A DNA stretch of 64,000 nt from Varroa destructor. Taxonomy: Eukaryota; Arthropoda; Arachnida; Mesostigmata; Varroidae. The stretch covers positions 5,222,075 through 5,286,074 of the forward strand of contig NW_019211459.1 in assembly GCF_002443255.2 (NCBI RefSeq), in the 5' to 3' direction. Below are positions 34,110-46,397 of this stretch, in pieces (the first letter of the stretch is position 1; each line of letters opens with the position of its first letter). The position numbers and the translations under genes are program-made. The notes under the pieces are model-generated. The model did no database searches. It was not told where the DNA came from and saw only the letters and a list, made by a program, of their open reading frames with translations.

Positions 34110-36520
34110 AATATCCCGTCGTTTTCCTATACAATTCAGTGGCTATGTTGTGGTGACGTGACGCGACGCTGTGCATCGTCGGCCCATTTACCGTGCTTCT
34201 ACTTGGCACGATTCTTTACACGTGTGTCTGTCCATTTGCCTACCACATACATACCCAGACATACATATATATGCGTGCTCGTGGCGATGGTTCCTTTTTT
34301 ACTCGTTGCTCGGCTCTATTATCCGTTGGGGGTTTGGTGCTTGCTGGCTAGGTCTTTCATTTTTATTTCTTTCAAATTTTCTATCTTCTTTATTATTTCC
34401 TATTCGCTCTTCCATGATCATGGGTCCCTTGCTGGTAGTCATGTACTATTCGCCCTGATGCATTCGAAGTTGCCGCGAGCCCGGCGCGGTGTGACGTAGC
34501 GCGACAGCGGTTGAGCCATTGCGTGAGCCTACTAACTGTCAAACACTAGCGGTCGGTCCGCTGTTCCAGCTAAAGTTGAACATGGTGCATTGCGTTGCTG
34601 TCCTAGAGCTATAGTTCCTATAGTTATAAATCGATCGCCGCCTGCCATCATTATGTGGCCAACGCTGCTGTTGTCGTTGTACGGTCTGCTATTGGAGGTA
34701 TTACTGCCATTACCGGCTATGGCCGTCGCAATCATCCATTGTTAGCTATCGTTCCTGCCCGCCTTTATGTATACATGCTGCTAGTACCGACGCTGTTGCC
34801 GTCACCGTTGTCTGTCCTGCAAAAACGAACGACTACGTAGACGAATTGTAGTTGGCCATCAACGAAGTCGAATCAGCCACTTGAATATGATGCTGATTCC
34901 GTTCGCGGCGTCTGCCGTATCGCTGATATCGTTCGTTTCGTTGTGTGTCTATCTACGTTGCGCGAAACAACTGCTGCCAGCACAGCGACGGGACCCCTGG
35001 TTCCCGCACTCGACAACTTTCGTTTCTGATTCTTAGTTCAGCGGAAAGTTTCTTTGCTCTGTCCCAGGGCATTTTGATGATTTTGCATCTTCCGTTTATG
35101 TGTGCCGATCTACCCATCATCCACCTGCCTGTGTCGGCTTTATTTTTACGGGTCCTGTTGCTGTTGTTAAAGTAAGTAGAACTTCGGCGATGACGAAGTA
35201 TGAACGAAAAAAACATGTAAGCGAAATCGGAACGATCAAAATACTCAAAATAGAAAGAAATATGTATTATGCGAACGTTATTGACTGCAACGAAGGAACT
35301 TTCTAAAAGGCAACGCACCATCGCAAAAAGAAACAGCCTCTGGTCACCGGTACTAACCGCCCAGTGATGACACGATGACTGTCATGATACGTCTGCGCAT
35401 CAACTCAGATTTCAGCCAAACACTTCAACCGTTATGTAGTTGTGCAACTAAATAAACAGATAGGCGAGACAAAGTGAAGCTGAATTGGAGCTCTGCACAG
35501 ATTATTCATTAGAGAAAAAAAAAAGAAACACTATCATACACAGTTTCTATGTGTTGGTTCCATACGAAGTAATTAGAACGACTAATAATTTACAGGATGA
35601 GGCCCTTTTGGGATTTATCAGGTCGGCGTAAACTAGAACTTATTCAGGCTTCTGCCATTTCCGGAAGTTGAAGTTACAATATTTTGAGGTCTTCTATGTC
35701 CGTAGTTTTCTGCGCTTCTGAAAACACGGTTATTGCAGAATAATGGATTTGTCCCTAATCAAGCTTCGTCTTGTTGTTTTTTTTTGGCCGAAGAGCTTCC
35801 TTGACACAAAACACAAAACGAAATTTCTTTTATTATTGCTGATCTCTATTTCTAATATCGATGCATTGACCAACAGTCTTTGGATAGATATTAACAATCA
35901 ACTAAATCTATCGTTAAGGTTTTCTTTCATTGGTAAACAGATGAACAGATTAATCTTAAAAGAGGCCTAATTATCCGAAAGGCGACTATGACCGATGGCC
36001 AGCACTTCAAAGGCCGATAAAGGACAAAGCGCCGTTTGGTAAGGACAACTCAGTTTAACTTCGCAAGAACAGCGGTCAAGCTCGATTTTACCTCTGAGTG
36101 GACTGCTTAGATCTATCTATTCCTTAGCCCTTAATTAGTTGATTGATTGCCTAAACATGTATGTTATGCACGCATAGTACTAACTAGTACCGTGCACAGT
36201 ACAGACAGAATTAAAAAAGACATCAAAGATCATATTCGATCTAAGCATAAGTAAGCGATTTGTCACTGATTGCAGCGGATATGCCTTCACAGAAAAATAA
36301 TATATGTGAAAAATAGATGATAATTATATGATAGTAGTATAACCAATGGCATTTCAAATGATAAGGGTTTGACGGTCTTAAACTAGTCAGATCTGTATCG
36401 GCAATTCAGCTTGGGCCGGTAGTGATTGCATGCTGTAGTATCTGATCCTTTGGAAGTAGCTTCCTATGAGGCTGTCTTTTTTCTCTCTGAACGCCTGTCT
36501 TCGCCGCAGACCTTCTCCAC

Positions 36521-36538
36521 CTCTCTCTCTCTCTCTCT
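36521..36538. repeat. (CT)9 microsatellite
   Basis: 18 nt of CT dinucleotide. Confidence 0.95.
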
Positions 36539-37566
36539 GTTCTTCATTTAAGTGCCAGGTGTCGCCATGTGATACCGAGTTCGGGATGATACTTTTGTAG
36601 AAGAGTGTAGGCAAGGCCAACCAGGTCCATTAGAGACACATTAGGATACTACTAGGCCGATTAGTCGCTGCTGAGCATCTTACACGGAACGCCCCCGCTC
36701 CGACCGCCTCCCCCGTTCAGTCAAGTCACTCTATTTTGGTTCTTCGTCTTTGTCGTGTTCCTTTCAAAGGCATTGCCTCCTCGAGCAGAGGACGCAGGAC
36801 AACTACCCGCTAGGACTATACGCTTCGACTATACGAGTTATCGCGATTGCTAAACGAGCAAAAGAAACTCCCATTCTGGAAATTTTGTCTTACACGAGAC
36901 CCGTCATTCGCTTCTTACGAACTACACACATGTGGGTGCGTGTCTATGTCTGTATGAAGTTTTTCAGAGGCCACAAATTACATTCAACTGATACGCTTCC
37001 CGCTTTCCCGCCTAGTAACACTAGGCAGCCAGCATATCAGGTTTTACTCTGTCCCCTGATATGATTCGTGTCCTGCGGGTTCAAATTTAGGTAGGCTCCA
37101 ATGCATGAGCATCTGTGCCTATCTGTATATTCTGATGTGTCTCTGCTCGATCGCATAGTACACGTTTACATATTTAATAGATAGGGATGTTTATCGTGTA
37201 GGGTAAAACTTGAATAAATAAAGTTCTTTCCTAGCTAAGCTTGTGTAAGAAAGACTAGTTTAGTTTAGTAGAAAGACTAGTCCTTGAGCACACAGTATGT
37301 TGTTCGATAGATTATTGCTATTTTGGTGGAAATGGTTATCGGAAGGGATATTTGTCATTGTCAGCTACCTCCAAAGTCTCTATATATGAACTGTAACGGA
37401 TACGAACTTTATCAATTAGATTTCGTCGTTCACTGTCGAGTGGCCTGTTTGCGTACGCTATTGCGGAGGATAAGTTATGGCAGATTATGCTGCTATTCTA
37501 TTCATGAAGAATTGCATGTATTTTTTCAGTGTCACAGGCCTGCTTTTTGTGTACCTTCGGTGTGTA

Positions 37567-37591
37567 TGTGTGTGTGTGTGTGTGTGTGTGT
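37567..37591. repeat. (TG)n microsatellite
   Basis: 25 nt of TG dinucleotide after a short TGTGTA lead-in. Confidence 0.95.
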
Positions 37592-39828
37592 ATATTTTTT
37601 CAACTACATTGCTATAGATAGTCTAGTCTTTAGTAATAGCTTTGTATTCGCCCGGGTACATCGGGTTACTCAAGCTGTCGGTTATAAACCTATTAGAATC
37701 CATATAAAGGAAAGCCACCGTGAAGCGTCGTACCTATCTCCATGCTGTAAGAGGGTTGGCCTAAAACGGTTCTTGTATTTAGCAGAAGGAAACGTATAAT
37801 CTCGCTTTGAATCAATGTGATTTTAATCTATAGTGATTTTTCTGTTCTATTTTGCATTACGACGTGATGCCGTACGTGGCAAAAAGGTAAGTGGTGCACG
37901 CACTTAAATCTATTTATATTTATTTATTGGGTAAGGCCATCGTCTATAATCCTATCTGAAAAAGGTGGCCGCTTTGTCTAAAATTGTCCAGCAGCGCCTG
38001 CTACTGATCGCCTTTGCTAATCAATATATTACCAGTAAAAGGAGCGACATTTCCGGCCAGTTCGTGGAACAATCTGCGCGACGTAGCCAGGCCAATTGAA
38101 ACTTTAGCCCAGGGGCGGCAGTGTTTGAACTTGGCTATCTGTTTTCAAGCGGGGCATTTGTTAGATAACCGCAGTAACCTTTGCTGCTGTTTGGGATCGC
38201 TTTTAACAGAATAGTAACGAAAGCGTTAGTGGTTTCATAAAACCGGTGAGGTGAATCACTGTTTTATATTGGTTTTCTCTTTATATGCAACTTTAACCAC
38301 AAAGAAGTATCCGACTCTTTGAGTGCAACGTTCAACTTCCGAACGCTGCAATCCACCCGAAGCTAAACATGAGCACACTCAAAGGATCTCATCTGCAATG
38401 AGACCATGCTATGTTATACCTTTGATTAAATTAGGTAGATACCTTTTTTCCCTTTTTTTTTTTGTGCATATACTGTAACGGTGACTTTTAAAGATCTCTT
38501 TCTTGGCATGTGGCTCGACTTTTATTCAATCAATTAGGTTACACTGATCAGAAGCTGGCGACCATCGGAGGTCATTGCCGAATCCGTAGTTGGATTTCCC
38601 TTTTCACTGCAAATATTCGTGCCGGTACGAATCTTTAAGGACTCAATACCTGTTCTGAGACGAATTTTCCGCTAAGATGTTATAGAAAGGCTAGCGTTCG
38701 ATGGACAAATATCTATAAATGCGATAATGCCGCTCATTTGGCATATTCACAATTGCGAGCTGCTCGATTTAGTTTTCTGGTTTCGATGAAGAACAGTCAT
38801 GCATGAATGATCTCACTTTCTTTTTTTTGTTGTTATTTCTATATATCTGCACATTCATACATGTGACAGATGGGTGGAAGATCTATGCCATTCTCGAGTG
38901 AGTTCTATCTCTCACGCACACCTATTACGTTCCTTTTGCGGTTATCGTTAAAATTAATGTAGCTTCTCTGTCTCGTCCGCAAGAATCGTCTTGGGCGATG
39001 AATAGTGGTTGAATAGGTGCTGCACGCATGCACGTTCTCTAGCAAGAACGGAAGCGACTGGCGTCAATCGTCGCTTGCACGTATGTCTGCCTACCGATGA
39101 TCAACGATAAAGCAGCAAGCTAGAGAAACAAGCTCCCTTCTGGAAATGTCGTGTTTCAATGTGTCCCTCGGCCTAGATGGAGCAGTCTAAGGGTCGTTTC
39201 ATCCCAGTAAATGTTTGGATAGTTGCTGATTAGCCCATGGTCTGCCCACCGCCCAAGCATGCGTTTGAGCTCTCATAGTAAAATTAGTTCCCTTTGTCCA
39301 GTACCGGTCTATTTATCTGTCAGTTGTTGTCGTTCGTTCATCATAGTAAAATGATCTTTGTCGCTGTATCTACCTGTTCGTGTAGGCAGGTAGGCTTGTC
39401 CGAGCGATTTAACGCTCACGCGGTAAACGGCCGCTATCTGGCTGTCACGGCGCCATTTTCATAGCCATCAGCCGAACGAGAATTTCGCCCTGGCTCATGG
39501 CAGTACGCTACAAACATCTCGTTTCCGTCGACGAACTACTACTGAACAACGCCGGTGTTCTTAGCTCAAGACAAAAACAAAATAGAAAACGATATTGAAC
39601 GAGGAAAATTCGTCGCCTTGTCGCCACAACGAAAACAGGCCGTTAGGAATTAATAAATATATAAATAGACTTATTATTCCTGCTTATCAACTTTCTCGTT
39701 GGAGCCGCTGAAAACTGAACCGAGGATCTAAAGATTTACCACTCAACGCCAAACACGTAACAGAAACGTTTCCTAAAAATGGCTGCGAGAGGTTCAGAAG
39801 CGGCGTAGAGATACCGTCCCAGTACGTG

Positions 39829-40086
39829 GAAGAAGACATCGCTTCCGAGCTCTGGGTGTTCGGCTTACGTGAATGCGTAGCTGGGAGCTTCCGTGCTGAA
39901 AAGCAGCAACGTCTCAAAAGATGCGGTGGACCATCAAATTTTTTGACGGATTGTTGGAAGCGGATAGCTGGAAGCGATTACGAAATGGGAGAGAAAAAAT
40001 ATTTCATGAAAAGCGCCCAACGTCGAACAACTACGGATAGAACGAGCAAAAAGTTTCAATCGACTCAAGGGGACCGCCGTACGTAA
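39829..40086 (+). other. open frame, unassigned
   Basis: Frame open for 86 codons after CCCAG/TACGTG-like sequence; reads EEDIASELWVFGLRECVAGS then charged residues ending in a Lys/Arg-rich tail. No family is recognised and no second exon identified; the minus strand is also open. Kept only as a coding-like stretch. Confidence 0.2.
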
Positions 40087-41269
40087 AACACATCAATTAA
40101 AAATTCATCAATTCAGCTGTATCGTAAGTGCACTTTACACTGGCCGTTCAGAGACTTTCCTATGGTCAATCCACTTTATGTCTTTGGTTGTGCTTACTCG
40201 TTGTACAAAAAAAAATTGTAAACGGCTGTCCTTAGCCCACGTCTGAAACCCACTTTTCATTTAACACCAAATAGGTTTCACACTGAGTTGATTCGAAGCG
40301 TGGGACGCATTTCATACCGTTCTATTTTTGCTCGTTTTTCTTCCTAAAGAACGTACCGACTTTTATATATATTATAAGACAGGTCGTATTTTTTCTTTGT
40401 AGCTTCTGTTGCTTGTTATTCTAAGAGTTACGATTTGTTTTTCTATGTATGACGCGCATTGGGCTACACTATAGCTTTTGGAAAATCAATGTGTCAATTT
40501 TAATTTTTGATTATTCTTTATAACGATTAAATCAGTACATGCACATATTCAAGAAGCAATTTTTTTAATCAGGTTCATTTACAGCCCGTTTTTGAATCAG
40601 CTCAGCATACGCGAACGGTATTAAAAATCAGGCGAGCTCTCATGCATCTCGTAAAACAGACGTTTTTTTTCCTCTAAGTTGAACGAATTTTTAATGTATA
40701 GCTTTCCCGAAAAAATGCGCGTCCTATAATTGGCATGTAATTGTTGTTAAAAAGAAAGCAGAAGGAAAAGGCCGTCATGTATGGGTGCCTTTGGACCTAC
40801 ATCCTAATACTGTCCGCAAGGTGGCCTGTCTGTTTCAACTTGATCATGTTCAACGCAAACGATTTCGATCTAGTGTATTTCCAAAATAGGTTGGTCTTTG
40901 AATTCTACGCCCAGTTTTTCTCTATATGTGTGTATTATGGTGCAGATCACTGTTTCTAAATATATCTCTTCAATGCATTGTTTAATATTGAATTCACACA
41001 CCCACCTTTATTGTACTCAGCCAATGGTATCTGAACCATTTAGGTTGGGTTTACGTGACATTTGCGAATCCTTTTACCTCCGTCGCACTACTCTGAGCTG
41101 CTAGACCCACTCTCTTCGCGAAGGCCGCGGCATCTAAATGACTTTATCTAGCCAAGTTCCACTTAGGGTGGACGAAATTGTAATAAGGCCAATTTATCCA
41201 CAAATCGCGACATCACACGACACATGTTGCTCTCGCAGTTAGTTCCAGCAACAAAAAGCTAAATGAGTG

Positions 41270-41296
<27 letters not shown>
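41270..41296. repeat. 27-nt poly-T tract
   Basis: Uninterrupted T run. It could be the reversed poly-A tail of a retrotransposed copy, but I see no matching element. Confidence 0.95.
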
Positions 41297-41300
<4 letters not shown>

Positions 41301-44300
41301 AGAACAACGGTAAGGCAGAGCCCACAGCTGCTAGTGTTGTGTCTAGGTAGGCCATTGGTCTTACTGGAGACCCAGTGAACGCTACCTACATGAGAAGATT
41401 GCTGCCCTTAGTCAGAGCTCGTCGTGGGTCGAAAGTTTACTCGCGCTGTCCGACAGAAGCACCAGTGGGGGCTGCGTAGAGTAGTAGAGACAGCGGTAAT
41501 GGAACGAGAGCCAAAGCAAGATAGAGCAGCAGACAAGGGGATGTGACTCTCTTCCTCGTCTCCCCACAATTCTAGCTACAGCCTTGATTGAAATTCGAGT
41601 GCCAAGACCTAACGGGAAAAAGAATCATCAGCCCAGTGCGCCATCAGGTGCTACAGAGTGCTGCCTACCGCTGTTGCCGTAACCGCCACGCCACTCCAGT
41701 TTATTCCAGGAGTATTGCCTGTTCTTGCTTCTGCCGACGCTGCCATGACTGCCGTTACTGGTCGCCGTTTCCCGCCCATCATACTACCCTAACGAAGCGA
41801 AGTCCTGAAGCGTTCTATAGTGCTTTTCTTGTTTCAGCGTTTCCAACAGACGGCGATGGTTATGCTTAAGACACTTTCGTTACATCCAGATCTTGTTCTA
41901 CCGGCCGCCCTCTTAAGGCTGCTACTGTCGTTTTGTGGTAGGAATCTAACTACGCGACAAACGGCGACGCGAGCGCTTTTAAGAAGCCAAGAAGGAAAGA
42001 AACGAATCAAGTAAATGAGGAAGAACGAGGGCACGACTGTCTTTGATTATGCCAATAGCAAAAGCAATAGAAACGTCACCTGAAAAAGGCCTGGATCCCT
42101 CTTTAGTCTAGCTAGAACAAGCTTCTCTCTAGCGCTGTTTCCTAATGATCACTGCTTGCCTGCTGGGTATCGCCTGCCTATATGGCTGCAATAAGCTAGC
42201 GCCCGGTAGTCGTAATAGGTTGGCTATGTACATGTCCTAAAGCACACACACGTTTTGTGAGCTTGATGCTTACCGTGGCTATCTCCTACCACTGAACTGC
42301 TTCGGGTGATGTCTAGTGAGTAATTTTTGTTGCTTTCGCTCCTGCTGCTCATGATGACATGCCCGAAGAACGACTGCATGAATTGCTGCTGATCTGGTCG
42401 CTGTTGCCTGGCTGTTCGAAAGACGAAGATGGAGAACTCAATTTATAATCTTAGGACGCGATCCCACAAGACCACGGTGGAAATTAATCAATGTGGGACA
42501 ACCGTGTTGAAAGCCGCGTATTGGAAGCCAGCTCACCGATTCGCGTGTGTCCGACTGCTTCTACATCACATGTAGTCTATACGTGCGATTGAAAGGGGAA
42601 AGATCGAATAGAAACTTCGATTAATCTATGCAATGCCACGCCTATTCGTACAATCTATTCTGCCGGTTTACTCTATGGGCCAACTTAGAGGATTTCTCTA
42701 ATTTTGACAAAAGAAAATCGTCAAGAAAGACTGGAGGCCATTCTTTCAGACAAATAAGGTGATTGATCCTTCAAGGGCGAACTGATGCTCCTATTACTCT
42801 ACGGTGAGTCTGTACCCACACTCAGGTTACTATTATTACTGTTACTAGTGCATCTATGTTTCCGTAGCGTTCATTGCTTATCAGCTTGTTTGCCGATTTA
42901 ATAGCTCGTCCTTTAAGGGTCGGTGTGTGACAATATTTAACTTAAGAAGAAAGCTCGTTACTGACTCAAATGGCCGCCTTCGTTTGTGTTTACCTGGTTT
43001 TCAGCCGCCGCAATGCGCGGACGGGCGTGTGGCTCTGAATGGCCTAATCTGCTTGTAGGTCGGAAACAAAGAAGCTCTTGTCTCTGACTTCTCCCAAATC
43101 TCAGATGCAGCAGCGACAGAAAGCGATACGTGGCTATCGGAGCGTGTGAACCAGCTACCGCTGCTGGAGCTGTCGTTGCTACTTCTCATTGTGCAAACTG
43201 TTAACTCCACCTCAGCTAACACGTACAAACGTTTACATATATAGGAACGCAGGCATTTAGGTTACAGCTCGATAGGCAAAACCACCTGAAAAGAAGCGTA
43301 TCCAACTAGCAACCTCGTGCTCCTGCCGCAGCAGTATAGAGGCACTGTCGTCTAGCAGTGGCCTTAGCCAGCCTGGCTACTTTCTTTTAACCCGTTCCGT
43401 CTCTCACACAGAACAGGGTGTCACTTGATCGACTGAATGCATAGCTACGGCCAGGGCAGACTAAGCAGCTTTCCACCAATCAGCTGCCGGTCTGCCGCCC
43501 CCGTCGCGTCACGTAGTGGCGAGCAGCAATGACAACAACATCGACAACTTACCAGATCACGCCGAATGAACGCACGCCACACGTTCAGTGTAAACAAGTT
43601 ACCTCTGTTTGTGGGTGATGACCACTGTAGCAGTAAACTGCAAGGAGAAAAGGGAACGATGAGAAGTTACTTGTCTTGATTGTAGTGTGGGCGTCTGCGA
43701 CGTTAGCCTATTCGACGCACAGCAGTTACGGCATCGTTGTTCCACTGAGTCATTGGTGACGATCTTTCATCTTTTGAACGTTAAACACCGCCCACGACTT
43801 GCTCAAACACTATCGTAGAGGACTTTTCTCGACTACGAGAGCACTGCGCCGTTGACCTCCAGTTAGCAGCATAATTCAATATAGTGGAAGTGAATAGACT
43901 GCAGGCGCAATCGTTTGACCATTGGCGCCCACCGTAAACACGACTTCGTGGAAATCTTGCGCGTGGAAATCAGGACTGCGGTCCTGAGAGAATGAAAGAG
44001 CACATAGGAAGAGGAAAGAGGAAAACGATATAACTCGATGGAATAAGGAGGAAAATCGCCGCTGCATAGTGTCACAATGTCTTTGCATTGCCACTATTGT
44101 TTCAACAAGTAACTTTAATGTTATCAGGGTATCATATGCATACACATGCCACAAACGATTGCGAACATCGCTTATAACAGCAGGATATCAAAAAAAAAAA
44201 AATAATAGCCCACAAAAGTACAGCGAGAGCTGGTGAAGTAGCTTTTGGCCCCGAGTAGAAACGAAACTGCATCGATGCAACGAAGGAGAACATCGGCCGA

Positions 44301-45092
44301 TAGAATTATCGATAAGCTCTAATCCTTGCTCTCGGAGCTGAGAGATGGCACATGCGATATTCACACGATAACAAATTCGAAGCTCTAACAAAGCGTTCCC
44401 AAAAAACCCGGACGAAAGTAAACGAGTTTCTATCAACACCCGAATGCGACACTACAAAGTGACCCCTTCTGCAATCGTTCCGTAGTACCCATATGTGCCA
44501 CGCTTGAAGTCTCCAACTTCCTGAACAAACGTAAAATTTCGAAACTTCGTTGTTGTTAAAAATTAAAACCTATCCTAAGTTGCTTTGCCGGGATCCTTTG
44601 TAGATCTACCGTTATGGTGAGCGTAGCTGCATTTAGAACACACGTTAGACGTTTCCATATATTTTTAAATCGAAATAACCATATTGTTGAGTGCTCATCA
44701 CATTGGTACAGCACCGAAAACCTCTGGAGATAAACAGCAGCCATTGTCGCTACGTGATGGACCACAAAACTTGAAACCATTCGAAGCGTATACATATAAT
44801 CCCCTTTGTAATTACTAAGCGAATTGTTAATAGTTGTTTAAACGACAATGCTCTATCTGGCAACGAATAGTAAACTTCGTGGTTAGTCGAACGCCCCAAA
44901 TGAGTAAATATATAATAATAGGACGAATTCAAGTTTTATAGAAATAGGCACCTGGCACACACTGGCAAAAGTTGTAGGAATTTTGTACGAGAAGCCAGTC
45001 ACCATTGACACTTTTGAATTAATACAGTATAATATACCCGGATGATGAAGTAAAAACTAGGTTTTTGTTCATTATTAGCAATAGGAGCGTCG

Positions 45093-45133
45093 ATATATAT
45101 ATATATATATATATATGGAGAGAGAGAGGGGGG
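45093..45133. repeat. (AT)12 then GA/G-rich run
   Basis: 24 nt of AT dinucleotide followed by GGAGAGAGAGAGGGGGG. Confidence 0.93.
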
Positions 45134-46204
45134 AGCTAATTCCAAGAATTCTGTAAATAACTACGCTGTAAGGCTAGCAGCTAATAAACAAAAGTGAGGA
45201 AAAGATCACCGAACTTGTGCTTATGCAGGTTCTAATACTGGGTGATAATTGTAAGATTGTTTGATTGATTCGTTGAAGATAACTGTAACAAAATTTCGAT
45301 AATTTACGAATAAACGAGAAGCTTCTATAGGATAGTTTAACTTTACGAAAATGAGTACGAGTTACTAAAAATTCAAAGTGTACAAAAAAAAAAAAAAAAC
45401 TTAAATGAAGACTAATAACAGTGGTGGTGGTGATGATGATAGAAGAACTGAATTTTGAAAAGAGTCAACGTTTTGCTTTTCTATATGGTTCGAAACAGCT
45501 GGCCACTCGATGGTCATCTATCCATAAACATCAAATCTAAAAAATCGGAAATGCCGGTCGAACTAAGGCCTCTCGTTGTCGTCGTAGCCATCCCAAATAC
45601 ATAACCACTTAGGGAGGAATCGCGTAAAAGTTTGTTACGCCGACGCAAACAGAAAGGAGCAGTATTCGTAATAGTGATCCAGTTTTATGGCCCTATCTCA
45701 AATGTTTTCTCCCAAATGCTGGCCGATGGGTAGCGATCGAACGATCATTTCCGTGAAGCAGGCTCAATCGCTGCTCTCTCTCTATCAACAGCCGCTTGGT
45801 AGCTGTTATTGCCGATCGTTCCGATACAACTCATAAATAATGGCGATCATCTAATTAAATCGTCTCGCGCCTCGTTTGAATTTTAGCTGTCGTCGACGCT
45901 GATACGCATCTGTGCGTTGTTACGTGCTGTGTTAATTCCTGCGTACGATTAGAGAGGATAGAAGGCTCGTCCAAAATTTTTGGACTGACCAACTTGCAGC
46001 ACCTGGGCTAGCAAGCAGACCATGAAAGAATCATGATTTTACCTTACTTACTGAAAGCGGTTTCATGCTGGTTTTCGAAGGGTAGCTTCTTAAAATTTCA
46101 GTTGCCTCCACTTTTGCTTTGCGTGGTCCAGTTGTTTAACATCAATGTGCGATCTAGGCCAAAAACTATCTCACTCTGTAGAACCAATTCTGCCGTTTGC
46201 TTAC

Positions 46205-46397
46205 CAAGAAGTTCTGGGGTCTTATCTAATGGGTCAGATCTGAAAGTGGGCCCAAACGTGAGCTTTTCATCGCAGAATCTTCCTGCATTTCTGCAAACGT
46301 CTTTTTGTAGATGTAGCTCTCTTGCCTCGTTTAGACCCCTGAAGTAGTCATCCTTGTTAGGAAAATCGGGAGTAAGGGGGGTACGAGACAAATGTTG
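46205..46397 (-). CDS. orphan candidate exon, minus strand
   Basis: On the minus strand an AG (46399-46398) precedes a frame starting QHLSRTPLTPDFPNKDDYF, continuing RGLNEARELHLQKDVCRNAG, then FCDEKLTFGPTF and DPLDKTPELLG, up to a strong donor (CTTG/GTAAGC, exon end 46205, phase 1). The frame stays open to a TGA at 46098. The opposite strand is also open, but this translation has the more normal charge balance. The acceptor lacks a good pyrimidine tract. Product unknown. Confidence 0.33.

Larger units (their letters stand above)
33441..39820. other. intergenic, no gene recognised
   Basis: AT-rich with a GC-richer patch at about 34100-35000. Contains (TG)n at 34089-34109, (CT)n at 36521-36538 and (TG)n at 37567-37591. 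Open frames up to about 160 codons overlap these repeats and do not look like known proteins. Confidence 0.35.
40090..46204. other. intergenic, no gene recognised
   Basis: AT-rich to about 41270, then a 27-nt T run (41270-41296) and a GC-richer patch at about 41300-43850 with triplet-like GCTGTTGCCG sequence. Minus-strand frame 43001-43228 is Ser-rich and coding-like, and a good donor (CCAG/GTAAAC) follows on the minus strand near 42990, but the frame meets a stop before it. (AT)n at 45093-45116 is followed by a GA/G run; (GTG)/(ATG) triplets at 45421-45440. Confidence 0.35.

Noticed and set aside
37323..37799. 158-codon open frame
   Set aside because: It spans a (TG)n repeat that reads as Cys/Val repeats, and it has no domain or splice support.
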